Assembly: GCA_002077045.2 (NCBI GenBank)
Contig: KZ111163.1
Location: forward strand, 371,880 to 435,879
Origin: Rachicladosporium sp. CCFEE 5018
Lineage: Eukaryota; Ascomycota; Dothideomycetes; Cladosporiales; Cladosporiaceae
DNA: 64,000 bases
Reading direction: 5' to 3'
The notes under the pieces are model-generated. The model was not told where the DNA came from. It worked only from the letters and a program-made list of their open reading frames with translations, and did no database searches. Made by a program: the position numbers and the translations under genes. Below, piece by piece: positions 1 to 10,173 of the stretch. Every line of letters starts with the position of its first letter. The first letter of the stretch is position 1.

Positions 1-191
1 AGAAGGGCGCGCTGCGGGAGTTGCGCAAGGATGCGAATTTTGTTGCGAGGGAGCAGTTGCGGGAGAAGAGGGAGCGGGATCAGGCTTATGAGAAGAAGTA
101 TCGCCGGCTCGTGGCGGAGATTCAGGGGGAGGAGGGACGGGAGAGTAAGGAATATGATAAGGTCAAGAGGATTAGGAAGGGGAAGAATTAG
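1..191 (+). CDS. NOP14: Nucleolar complex protein 14 (Nop14), C-terminal end only
   Basis: The frame that starts at base 3 is open from the window edge and ends at TAG 189-191, giving the last 62 residues of a protein. They are strongly charged and helical, with the blocks ELRKDANFVAREQLREK, YEKKYRRLVAEIQGEEGRE and a final lysine/arginine cluster ending GKN. This is the usual C-terminus of Nop14, a 90S pre-ribosome (SSU processome) component needed for 18S rRNA maturation and 40S export. That role is family knowledge; only the tail is visible here. The rest of the gene lies upstream of the window. Another lysine-rich nucleolar protein is possible but less likely given the RRLVAEIQ.EEGRE block. 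Confidence 0.75.
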   Translation, partial: KGALRELRKDANFVAREQLREKRERDQAYEKKYRRLVAEIQGEEGRESKEYDKVKRIRKGKN

Positions 192-1582
192 ATTTGGTGA
201 CCGTGTGGCTGGAAGATTTAATACGAGCTCTGCTCTCCTGTTCTCCAACCGTCTGGCTCGTCGTTGATGCTCCTTCCAGCTTGCTCAAGGAGTGAATCGC
301 GTTCCGGCCATGTCCATGACAGTCCAAGTCGAGTACATGTTTCCTGCCTCTCTTGTCAACATCTACGCAGTATTCTGTTCATTTCAGATGCACGAGTTGT
401 TACTCGCGGTACACCGCAACGTTCAGACTTTCGGTGAAGCCGAGACACACTGGAGATCTCACTATCGCTGCTTGATCCGTGCATTTCGTGGCCTCGCCAT
501 TCTCCATCGCTTTCGCATACTTTCTTGTTCATTTCGAGTGTCGTCTCCACGAAGACATCTCAAGGCACCCCAAGTTGGGAGGATCTCCTACTTTCCGAGA
601 GCGGACCGTGCGCCACATTAGAAGTCTAACCTTGTCTATGACCTCTCGAGTGCGCAGTTTGTGTACTCACCTCCATGTACCTCAACCAGAATCGCGCATG
701 GCGGGCTCTAGGAAGCTCACTAATGCATGGAAGAACTCAGTCTCCGTCTAGACGGCGGTCGCATTAGTGAAAAGGTAATCCCACCGACCGGCCCAGGGTT
801 GATTCGATGCACGTAGCACAATGAATGCCGCCGTCCACGGCCTGACTGCGGTGTCATGCACGCACACTGTCAGATACCCCGCAAGTCACCCCGAACGCAA
901 GCATTGTGCAAGCGGATCGGTTGACTTTCATGCATGTATAGAGTCTGGTCTAGGGTGGCTTGTCGCAGCTTGCGTGGGCTTGCCAGGGCTTCTGAGGGCT
1001 CGGTCCTCAATCGCAGTATCGCTAAATGCCGGCCTCCGAGATGACGCACAACGGCGCGACAAATCTGATAAATGTAGTGCTGACGCGCAGACCTTGGTGG
1101 ACCACAAGTCTCGGATGCAATCTGCTGTGTGATCTGATACCACCGTCTCACATCCACCAACGAGTTCACGAGGCATAAGATTATCAAACGAAGCCAGAGC
1201 CCCAGAGCCGCATAACCCTGTCCGTAGATCTCCACACGGGAGACGAGGGGAGCTCCCATAAGGTAGTGCTTCGGTGCGACTAAGTCGGATTGGACGCCAT
1301 GGACTGGCTGGCCTTACGGCACTAGCACAGAAGGCCCGATGACGACTCGAGCACGGTACCACAGCTCTCCCCGCAACCACGCACACGACATGTGGGCGAG
1401 GCATGGAGATGTTTGGGGCTGGCTTCTACAAGGCCATGTGATGTACATAAGAGGCCGATGTATCCGGTGATGTGGTAAAATCAGTGGGCTTTGCTTCCTC
1501 GTCCATCTCTTTGGTCAGCATCTCTCGCCCTCCTTTCCCCTCTCCACGCTACATTGCTATCACCTAGCACAGACAGCACAAC
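192..1582. other. Intergenic, no gene recognised
   Basis: This 1.4 kb lies between the NOP14 stop and the hexose transporter start. Several open frames of 60-160 codons exist on both strands, but they overlap each other, have no recognisable motif and no convincing splice structure. It probably holds the 3' UTR of NOP14 and the promoter of the transporter. Confidence 0.6.
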
Positions 1583-3316
1583 ATGGGTCTTGCAATCCGG
1601 CCTCCACCAGGCACGCCTGGCAAAGCATGGCCAGCCATCGTCGTCGGTCTCTTCGTAGCCTTTGGCGGCGTGCTCTTCGGCTACGACACAGGAACAATTG
1701 GTGGCATTCTCGCCAATAAGTACTGGCGCGACCACTTCTCCACCGGCTACATCAACAAGAAGGATGGAATGCTGGATATCACAGCCTCGCAGTCCTCCGA
1801 GATTGTGTCGATCCTCTCCGCCGGCACCTTCTTCGGCGCCCTGACGGCAGCACCCACCGCGGACTTCTTCGGCCGCAGACTTGGTCTCATGGTCTCAATT
1901 GTCGTCTTCACCGTTGGTGTGATCCTCCAAACAGCCGCGACCGCGATCCCCATGTTCGTCGCCGGCCGCTTCTTCGCCGGCTATGGCGTGGGCATGATTA
2001 GTGCCATCATACCGTTATACCAATCCGAAACGGCCCCAAAATGGATCCGCGGCACCATCGTCGGCACCTATCAGCTAGCCATCACCATCGGGCTACTCCT
2101 CGCCGCGATTGTAAATAACTCCACCAAGGACCGCAACGACACAGGCAGCTACCGCATCCCCATCGCCGTGCAATTCGCCTGGGCGCTCATCCTTTTCTTT
2201 GGCATGCTCCTGCTACCCGATACTCCGCGCATGTGGATCAAGCGCAATAAGCCAGAGCAGGCTGCCAAAGCGCTCTCAACGCTGAGGCGTCTGGACGTCG
2301 ATCACCCGGCGCTGGTGGAAGAGCTGGCAGAAATTACCGCGAATCACGAGTACGAGCTTACGCTTGGTAAGGCGTCGTATCTGGACTGCTTCAAGGGGTC
2401 TCTGGGCAAGCGGCTAGCGACTGGGTGTGGCTTGCAAGCATTGCAGCAGTTGACTGGCGTGTAAGTGTCGATCTCAACTCTCCGCAAGCCAGCTTCTCGG
2501 TCGACTGACAACAGCGATCTAGGAACTTCATCTTCTACTACGGCACTTCTTTCTTCACGAACGCGGGCTTCAAGAACTCATTCGTCGTCTCCATGATCAC
2601 GTCTGCGGTGAATACTGGCAGCACATTCCCCGGTCTGTACATGGTCGAAGCATGGGGTCGTCGTCCCCTACTCCTCTTCGGCGCCGTTGGCATGGCCGTG
2701 TGCCAGTTCATCGTCGCTGGCGTGGGCACTGGCGTTGGCACCGAGAACCAAGTCGCGCAAAACGCCCTCATCGCCTTCATCTGCATCTACATCTTCTTCT
2801 TCGCCTGCTCTTGGTACGTATCCTACACATCCTCTACAACACTGAGACCCACTTACTAACACTCATCGACAACACAGGGGCCCCTGCGCCTGGGTCGTAA
2901 CCGGCGAGATCTTCCCGCTCAAAGTCCGCGCCAAATCCCTCTCCATGACCACAGCCTCCAACTGGCTCCTAAATTGGGCCATCGCCTACGCCACGCCCTA
3001 CATGGTCAACGACGGGCCCGGTAACGCCAATCTGCAAGCGAAAGTCTTCTTCGTCTGGGGCGGCTTCTGCTTCATCTGCACTTTCTTCGTCTGGGCTATG
3101 ATCTACGAGACGAAGGGTTTGTCGCTGGAGCAGGTTGACGAGCTTTATGCGAAGGTCGGCAAGGCGTGGCAGAGCAAGGGGTTTGTGCCTACAGTTAGTT
3201 TCCAGGAGGTTAGGGATGTGGCTGGCGTGGATCGCAAGGCTAGTCTTGTTGATCTTGAGGGTGTGGCTATGAGGAAGAAGAGTATTGGGCATGAGGAGAA
3301 GGCGTATCAGCAATGA
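1583..3316 (+). CDS. MFS hexose transporter (sugar porter family)
   Basis: Three exons: 1583-2460, 2523-2813 and 2878-3316. Introns are 62 and 64 bp, with GTAAGT and GTACGT donors, and give 535 aa, the usual length for fungal sugar porters. The N-terminal helix carries FGYDTGTIGGI, followed by the loop motif DFFGRRLG, the helix-4/5 motif GRFFAGYGVGMISAIIPLYQ, the PESPR-equivalent LPDTPRMW, QQLTGVNF in helix 7 and YETKGLSLEQVDELY at the C-terminus. These mark a plasma-membrane proton-coupled or facilitative monosaccharide transporter. The closest fungal types are high-affinity glucose or hexose transporters, but the substrate cannot be read from the sequence. The ATG at 1583 immediately precedes helix 1 with a short cytosolic leader. 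A leader intron is not needed. The gene stands alone. Confidence 0.93.
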
Positions 3317-3961
3317 GCTTGTGGACGTGACGGTCGATATATGCGCGGGATCGTCGATGGGACGAGAGAGTATGTATGCCGATACTAGCAGAGTGGTGAA
3401 AGTTGGATGCACGGACTCAACTACGCAACTACTGCGCATCTTCACACAGCTCGAGCATGCTCAGCGAATCCTACGAGACTTTGTGACGAGTAGGTCAAGT
3501 CATGGTATCCCGAGCCCTGTACATGACACTTTTCATGTACACCCAGTCTCTGTCTTGCCTACACTATCACCACGCCTGCCTGTTCCCAATACTCCTTCGC
3601 GTTCCGTCATCTCGATATAAGCGCGAGCTCGTCCGATCCGGAGTGCCGAGCACCGTGACGCCGAGTCTGTGGGCTGCAGACAGCGTGCGCCATAGGCTCC
3701 GCGCGGCAGTGCTTCGCGCAGCTTGGGCTCGAGCTGTCTGCAGGCGTTGCGTGCTGGCAGAGCAAATATCTGTCGCCAGTCCTCGCCGCGTGTCGTACTG
3801 TGGCGCTGGGGATTTCATGACCGGCCGGTTGTGCGTGGCCGTAGACATAGATTCCAGATCGAACACAGCGTTGGTATGCGTGGACTGATCCATGCTGCTT
3901 TCGTGCTGGGCAGAAGCCTGCCCTTGTTACCGTGATCATTCATCTTCTGCGCCAGACCTCC
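3317..3961. other. Intergenic between convergent genes
   Basis: About 0.65 kb separates the transporter stop from the RPC40 stop, so the two genes converge. Open frames on both strands are mutually overlapping and low in any recognisable content. Nothing beyond 3' UTRs is evident. Confidence 0.6.
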
Positions 3962-5131
3962 TCATCTCCCTTCCTCCAGATCGTCCAGATGCCTCTTGAA
4001 CCTCTCAGACTTCGCCTTGAGCAACCTAACCGAGTCCAGAAACAGCTCATCACTTCTGATCTGCCCCGTGCTCTCGACACTGAAAATGAAGTGATCCCGA
4101 TACCTCCCCAGCTTGACCTTGTCCACAAACTCCGGATGTCGCAAGCACTCCCTACTGACTGTGTCCTTCATCGTGTCCTTTACAACAGCCTTCTTCCTGC
4201 CCGTCTTGGCATCATCAACAATCTCAATTACCCCTCGAGGGAAGCAGCGGGCAAATTTTTTGGCGTCTGCGTCGAGGATGGGCTCTTTGATCTCGATTTT
4301 GGGGAGGAGGCGGTAGGATGCTGTGGCGACGGGAGAAAATTTGGCGTGATCGGCGCCGATGCCTTTGATGCAGTGTACTCGAACGTGAATCTTCTGACCG
4401 GGTCGCAGCTTCGCGATGAGGATATCCGGGTTTGTCGGCCGTATTCTGTTCTCCCCAGCGAAAAGCTTCTCCTGCCCCCCCTGCGGCTCGAATACCAGAT
4501 CTCGCGCGAAAACATTCGTATTCACATAGCGCTCCTCGGGGTCGGTGCTGCCTGCTTTCGCCAACGCCTTACCGTCTCGTCCGTCCAGCTCTGTGGTCGC
4601 CCAGCGACATTCGACGTCTAGCGTCATGACGACGGTGTTGTAGTCGCTCGGCACGCTCTCACTCGGGTCGTGGCCTTCTTCCTCAAATGTGGCTTGTGCA
4701 GCGTAGTCATCCTTTGGTGGAGGCTTCCGGAACCAGCGCATCCATTGTAGACCTTCTTCACCCCCAGTGAGAGGTATGAGGCCGAGTCTGTGTGCTAGCA
4801 CTTCATCCTGTATGATCGAAGTGTTGTTGAAGACGAAGACATCCTCGATAGCGAGTGTGGGTACTTCAGCAACCAGTATGCGCCTGAAAGCATTGGCTAT
4901 GCTTGCGTCTACTCCTACCAATGAGAAGACAGCATCGTATGGTTCGTTCTGGTGGAAGTCGACTTTGAGCTGCTCTGTGAAGCGGTCCAGGTCCCATGTG
5001 TCGTCTTGCTGAGGTCCGTAATGGCCGGGGATGTCGTTGGCTGAGGTATGAGTGACGGTCTCGGCGTTGATACCCACGATGCGCCGCTCCTCCAACTGCT
5101 CATCCGTGAGCGGGCCCCATGCTGTGGGCAT
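3962..5131 (-). CDS. RPC40: RNA polymerases I and III subunit AC40 (RPAC1)
   Basis: A single uninterrupted frame encodes 389 aa; fungal AC40 proteins are 330-390 aa. The alpha-like dimerisation core is clear: VDASIANAFRRILVAEVPT followed by AIEDVFVFNNTSIIQDE and LAHRLGLIPL, about residues 75-120. The insert domain sits at about 120-250 and the second half of the RNA_pol_L fold at about 255-389, including FSVESTGQ. AC40 pairs with AC19 to form the assembly platform shared by RNA polymerases I and III in the nucleus; this is family knowledge. The gene is transcribed away from the complex I gene, with about 320 bp between the two starts, which suggests a shared divergent promoter. No defects are seen. 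Confidence 0.95.
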   Translation of the reverse strand: MPTAWGPLTDEQLEERRIVGINAETVTHTSANDIPGHYGPQQDDTWDLDRFTEQLKVDFHQNEPYDAVFSLVGVDASIANAFRRILVAEVPTLAIEDVFVFNNTSIIQDEVLAHRLGLIPLTGGEEGLQWMRWFRKPPPKDDYAAQATFEEEGHDPSESVPSDYNTVVMTLDVECRWATTELDGRDGKALAKAGSTDPEERYVNTNVFARDLVFEPQGGQEKLFAGENRIRPTNPDILIAKLRPGQKIHVRVHCIKGIGADHAKFSPVATASYRLLPKIEIKEPILDADAKKFARCFPRGVIEIVDDAKTGRKKAVVKDTMKDTVSRECLRHPEFVDKVKLGRYRDHFIFSVESTGQIRSDELFLDSVRLLKAKSERFKRHLDDLEEGR

Positions 5132-5453
5132 GACTGGATGGATCTGTTAAGATTGCGACTGCCTCCCTTCACTGCGCTGCCCTGATTAAGATTATTCCTG
5201 CCTGACCACCATGTCCATGCACGAACCTCGAAAAAGTTCAGAGCCGCGAGCTCGAAACGTGGGGAAGCAGATCTGCTGCCAAGCCAGTGAGGCTCTCCTC
5301 CACAGCCAATCAGCGTGCACCTGATTCGAAAGGCATCATCGACACACCACCATCCATTGCGAGGAAACTGCGAGTCTCCACGCCACCACCTCTCCGCTCC
5401 ACCAGCACCTAGCGGACAGCGAGTCTGTATCGCACAAGAGGACTGACAACACA
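5132..5453. promoter_or_regulatory. Divergent promoter region RPC40 / complex I 49 kDa
   Basis: This 0.32 kb gap lies between the two divergent genes. It contains a good branch/acceptor pair, CTGAC...ACAG, ending at 5453 directly before the first recognised codon of the complex I gene. Part of it may therefore be a 5' UTR intron rather than promoter. No TATA box is obvious. An ATG at 5211 opens only 36 codons before an in-frame stop. Confidence 0.45.
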
Positions 5454-6929
5454 GTGTCAGCCCCTTTTACCCGCCTCGCGGCCAACACGGCCAAGCGAGC
5501 GTGCCGTCACCCCCAATCGCGCCTCGCCACCACCCCCCTCCGCCCACACACACAGCTCCGAGCACTCTCCTCCACACCCGCACGAAAGCTCGCACAGCCG
5601 ATAGAGAACCACGCCACACGTCTCGTCCCCGTAGATCCAAGCTTCGGTCAACCCACAAACCCCGATGCCACGCTCAGTGAACTGGATGAGACATCCGGCT
5701 CCGTAGACCAGCGAAAGATCCGCCACTACACAGTCAACTTCGGCCCGCAACATCCCGCCGCCCACGGCGTACTACGACTGATCCTCGAGCTCAATGGCGA
5801 GGAGATCATTCGCGCGGACCCTCACGTGGGATTACTGCACAGAGGCACGGAGAAGTTGATCGAGTATAAGACGTACCTGCAAGCGTTGCCATACTTCGAC
5901 CGCTTGGACTACGTCTCCATGATGACGAACGAGCAGTGCTTCTCGCTGGCTGTGGAGAAGCTGCTGAATATCGAGGTGCCGGAGCGGGCGAAGTGGATTC
6001 GGACGCTGTTTGGTGAGATTACGAGGATCTTGAACCATTTGATGTCGATCTTGTCGCATGCTATGGATGTTGGTGCACTTACGCCGTTCCTGTGGGGATT
6101 TGAGGAGCGTGAGAAGTTGATGGTGAGTGACAAAGCCAAGATTAAACATGATCAGCACTGACATCACGCAGGAGTTCTACGAGCGTGTCTCTGGGGCTCG
6201 ACTGCACGCCGCATACGTCCGCCCCGGCGGCGTGTCGCAGGATCTCCCCGTGGGCCTTCTCGATGACATCTACCAATGGGCCACCCAATTCGGCGACCGA
6301 ATCGACGAGACCGAGGAGCTGTTGACAGACAACCGCATCTGGATCGGCCGCACAAAAGGCATCGGTGTCGTCTCCGCAGCCGACGCTCTAAATTTCTCCT
6401 TCTCAGGCGTCATGCTCCGCGGCTCCGGCATCCCCTGGGATATCCGCAAATCGCAGCCCTACGACGCCTACGACCAAGTCGAGTTCGACGTCCCCGTAGG
6501 TGTGCACGGCGACTGCTACGACCGGTACCTCTGTCGCATGGAGAGTTCCGGCAATCGCTGCGGATTATTCATCAGTGTTTGAATAAGATGCCTACTGGTC
6601 CGATTAAGGTGGAAGACTACAAGATCGCTCCACCGCCGCGCGCGGCTATGAAGGAGAATATGGAGGCGTTGATTCATCATTTCTTGCTGTTTAGCAAGGG
6701 CTACACTGTTCCGCCAGGAGAGACTTACAGCGCTATCGAGGCGCCAAAGGGCGAGATGGGCGTTTTCGTTGTGAGTGATGGGAGTGAGCGGCCGTATAGG
6801 TGTAAGATCAGGGCACCTGGTTTCGCACACTTGAGTTGTTTTGATCAGATCTCGAGGGGCCATTTGTTGGCTGATGCGGTGGCTATCATCGGCACGATGG
6901 ATCTGGTGTTTGGCGAGGTGGATCGGTAG
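5454..6929 (+). CDS. nuo-49: NADH:ubiquinone oxidoreductase 49 kDa subunit (NDUFS2/NuoD), frame broken once
   Basis: The coding parts are 5454-6122 and 6172-6929, with a 49 bp GTGAGT intron. The product has an Arg/Ser-rich mitochondrial presequence (about residues 1-50), then the conserved HYTVNFGPQHPAAHGVLRL and DPHVGLLHRGTEKLIEYK blocks, the TRILNHLM helix, the GDCYDRYLCRM block, and FDQISRGHLLADAVAIIGTMDLVFGEVDR at the C-terminus. This is a core subunit of respiratory complex I in the matrix arm and forms part of the quinone site. At 6541-6546 the conserved M-E-E-F-R-Q stretch is broken: the DNA reads GAGAGTTCC where GAGGAGTTCC would keep frame, so one base appears to be missing and everything after it is in a different frame. 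The frame first opens at a GTG directly after a 3' splice-like CAG, so the true ATG is probably in an upstream exon that I could not place. Confidence 0.93.
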
Positions 6930-7318
6930 TCAGCTGGGATTGGAAAGTGGGAGTGTACATATGTTCAGTAGCTTTTGCAGCGCTTCCATCGTGCCACCAG
7001 CCTGCCTCCGGCCCTCCACGCGTCCTGCTTTGACCCCAGGGCCATAATCATTGACCTTACACGCTTCGCGCTGTGTAGGGTTGTGGAGTTCAACCCGCAG
7101 TATCCGCGATGACTGGATTTGACTTCAGCGACCTCGGTGCTTCTAACTCCTACAACTCCATGGCATTGGTAATGTACACTGGCATACATGGAGCATACAT
7201 GCACACAAACCGATAGTGTCGCTCTTTTCCGTCCATATCATGACCTAGTGTCTTGGTGACCATCTCATCAGCGTATAGCTTAGTCCCGAATATACGACGA
7301 CATTGATATCCGTTCGAA
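6930..7318. other. Intergenic, no gene recognised
   Basis: About 0.39 kb lies between the complex I stop and the Dabb-domain gene on the same strand. Only short overlapping frames are present. It presumably holds a terminator and the downstream promoter. Confidence 0.55.
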
Positions 7319-7834
7319 ATGACGTTCATCAAACGCATCACCCTCTTCAAAGTCCCCAAGCAGTCTGACATTGAGCTGGTGCTCAAGGCCTACGAGACGC
7401 TGCGTAGCACGGCCGTGAAGGTTTCTTGTCTCACCTTCACCTAGCCAGCATTGAAGTTTTCACTGACGTTTCTTTCTTCTAGGATGGTCGGCCATATGTC
7501 GTATCCAACGTCGTGCGGCCTGTGTTGAACACGAGGAGTCCGCTCAGTCACGGCTTCACGGTCATGTCCCAGAGTATCTTTGGGAATCACGCGGACCATG
7601 ATTTCTACGATAAAGACTGTCCGGCACATAAGAAGCTGAAGGTCAGTCTTGCTCGTTTATGCAATTGCGAGGGGATGGGGATGGGATGGGGTCCATGTGT
7701 GACGGAGTGGTGAAGTGATGAGGGCGATGTGAGGGACTGAGCTGACGTTCGGGCAGGAGACGACGGGCAAAGTGAGGGTGGGTGATGTGATGACTATTGT
7801 TACTGAGGGGGAGTGGCCGGAGGCGAAGCTCTGA
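7319..7834 (+). CDS. Stress-responsive A/B-barrel (Dabb) domain protein
   Basis: Three short exons: 7319-7420, 7483-7641 and 7757-7834. Introns are 62 bp (unusual GTTTCT donor with CTGAC branch point and TAG) and 115 bp (GTCAGT). Phases are all zero and the product is 112 aa. It begins MTFIKRITLFKVPKQSD, has the VLKAYETLRSTAVKDG helix and turn, and the block FTVMSQSIFGNHADHDFY, the arrangement of one dimeric alpha/beta-barrel Dabb domain filling the whole protein. Such small proteins are often stress-induced or have been recruited as cyclases or decarboxylases; no specific activity can be assigned here. The exons are too short to show up as convincing single frames and were recognised by joining. 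Confidence 0.8.
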
Positions 7835-8363
7835 ATATAAGCGCAATGAGCGGCTGCCGATCTGGAACGCTGAGGTGAACTCATTGACCATGCATATTTG
7901 AATGCTGATTAGGTGTCTAAACCAACGATTGATCCGAAGCTCACTACACGACACAGAGATATGCCATCGAGCGAAGTCAGCGTGACTCCGACATCTCCAA
8001 TGAGTTCTGTAACGCGCTCCATCGACGCTACGAGAACGTCAGTCAACTCGTGGCAAGTTACTTCCAAGCAGCTAGGTGCCGACGAGAGCTTTTAACGCGT
8101 GCTCCCGATGATGCTTAAGTACAGTCCTAGACTGACAAAGCGGCAACGTCAGCGAATCCGTGCACGTTCGATCTGGAGTGGCCATCCTACCAGCGTGCTG
8201 CTTACCTTGAGACATTGATGTCTTGTGAAGTAGCCTGGCCCTTTCCTCGAAACCCTGGCCCTCGCCTACTCTCACTCACAGTATTTAGATGCGATTTCGG
8301 CTGAGAACTTCGACAAGCCGCTTTACTGCTGTACAAAGCTCTCATGCAACTTCAAGAGTCGTC
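7835..8363. other. Intergenic between convergent genes
   Basis: About 0.53 kb separates the stop of the Dabb gene from the stop of the next, opposite-strand gene. No coding signal was recognised; a 60-codon frame at 7913-8095 has no motif and starts at GTG. Confidence 0.55.
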
Positions 8364-9166
8364 TCAAGGGTTCGCAGCCGTCGAGTCCTTCGTACGCTTG
8401 AGCATTGGATTCTTGTACGGTTGGTCGCCACCGAAGCCCAGCTCGACGGACTTTGCGAAGAGGTCCTTGAGCTTCGCAGACGGTTTGCCGGGCTCATCGT
8501 GGTAGCCAGCTTCTTTTGCTGCTCGCACGATCTCGAGTCGCGCGGCAGACGGAGCTCTGGGCGCTCCGGAAAGGGATTCGATGGCGAGTGCAGACTGTCC
8601 GGAAATCGAGCTTAGATTGTTTGGGCTGTCCAGTGACTCCTGTGTAATCGTGAGCATGCAAAGAACAGGCAGAAAAAGTTAGTGTGAGTACTCACGATTG
8701 ATGTCTTTACCTCCTCTGCACTATTGATTTCGGGCTTCACCACTACGAGAAGCTCGTCATAGTTTTCTTTCGCCTCGAAAGCACTTGCTTCGTAGCCTGT
8801 GAGGACTCCAGGCTGGGATCCATCATGCTTCGGCGCAAGCACAGCATCCACGATCTCCTTGAGCTCCTGACATGCCTGCCACACTTCGTCAATGTTGCTG
8901 GCGGATCCCATGCCCTTGCTGTCGAGCAAGACAGACTTGGCCAAAATCTCAGCTTCGAGTCGCTTGATCCATTCGTTGTCTACTTCCGGAGCCACGCGGG
9001 CGAGTGAGGCTAAGGCCTTGCGGTAGTATGGGATGCGTGCGTTTCGGAGCAGCTTGAGGGCGCCTCGCACAAAGGACTGCAGATTGTCGCCGCCTTCGTT
9101 GTACAATGTTTGCAGCTCAGTGTATGCCTCGTTGAAGGTAGCGTAGGCAGTGCCGTCGTTGACCAT
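8364..9166 (-). CDS. Helical protein of unknown function
   Basis: Two exons read from the minus strand: 9166-8696 and 8639-8364, joined by a 56 bp GTGAGT...CACAG intron, give 248 aa. I do not recognise a family. The sequence is almost entirely predicted helix: residues 10-60 with NEAYTELQTLYNEGG, 60-110 with YYRKALASLARVAPEV and WIKRLEAEILAKSV, and 115-155 with WQACQELKEIVDAV. A low-complexity Ser/Ala-rich linker follows the intron, and the tail ends KRTKDSTAANP. There is no signal peptide and no membrane segment. The start at 9166 is the first ATG of the open frame; an additional upstream exon cannot be excluded. Coding quality looks real because both exons keep one phase and codon choice matches neighbouring genes. 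Confidence 0.7.
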
Positions 9167-10173
9167 CTTTGGTGAGCCAGCGATGGTCCCGTGAGATTGA
9201 TAATCACATTGAGCTCTTGTCTCCGGTTCACCAATGGTGAAGTCGAGCTCTGCGACCCGTTGGTCTGGTACTTCGAGCGACTGGGTAAGCTGTGAGGTCG
9301 ATCTGTATGTGTCGCATAGGACCGACCATACGTCTGACCCGTGTGATATGCCTTTAGCTGATGCTAGATCGAAGAAAAGTGTCCATCATTGGTAGCATAT
9401 TCGGGGGGGGGTTCCTAAAGCGGCCTCAGGCACCCACGAAGTTGCGACCGGAGTCGCCTTCCGTCCTTCCCGCCTCAATCTTGCTCTGTTGCACTTTCAT
9501 CACAAAAATATCACTACATGCGCAGTAAGCAACGCTGAATAGGCTCGCGACTGTGAGTAAAGATACTCTTGACTGGCCAACAGACCCAAAGGCGGGATCG
9601 GGGGGAGACCCGACTGGCCGGAACGGTCGTCATGGTTCTGGACTGGCACTCAAGTGAAAGCCCGCTCTTCTCGCCTGCTCGACCTGATAGGGCCGCAAAA
9701 GCACTGCTGCTCACCTGATGAGTAAACCATGAATCAACAGGAATAGGTCTAGGTGCAGTGGAAATCGCTTGGCAGCTGCAAGTCGTTCCACCATTATGCG
9801 GAGTCAGCAGTCTAGCGAGCTCGATTGCGGTGACAAGAGGTGCGAGGCAGACATCTTGTGGGTGCTTGTCCACTTCCGTCAGGCTACTCCACGTGCTCCA
9901 CTGCTCCATCCACTTCACCACAGCGATCGTTTGTGAGTTGGCTGGCTCCACCAATGAGTGATGCCGGGGCTGTGGAACGATACCATTGATGGGATCTCGA
10001 ATAGCAGTCCCATCGTGCATCTATACATACCTTGGCGTGGCCGATTGGAAATGATGCTATTCTGGATCAGATGGAGCGGGTTGCAAAGTAGGGGATGGGA
10101 AAGGTGAGTATATATGGTCCTCATTACCAAAGGTAGGGCGGTCGTGTAAGTTTCTCGTAATCCCTTCTCTGAG
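9167..10173. other. Intergenic with divergent promoters
   Basis: 1.0 kb between the start of the minus-strand helical protein and the start of the large surface protein. It contains a run of nine or more G at about 9405. Open frames of 65-170 codons overlap without motifs. The right end holds a TATA-like element (listed separately). Confidence 0.55.
10109..10115 (+). promoter_or_regulatory. TATA-like box of the surface-protein gene
   Basis: TATATAT lies about 60 bp upstream of the ATG at 10174 in otherwise mixed sequence. The position suits a short-leader, strongly regulated gene. This is inference from sequence and position only. Confidence 0.4.

Noticed and set aside
292..1404. Overlapping open frames of 90-160 codons on both strands between NOP14 and the hexose transporter
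   Set aside because: They overlap each other in several frames, show no motif or splice pattern and probably reflect GC-rich non-coding sequence.
3932..4621. 229-codon plus-strand frame opposite RPC40
   Set aside because: It is the antisense of a highly conserved gene, a common by-product of GC-rich codon use; its sequence has no recognisable domain.
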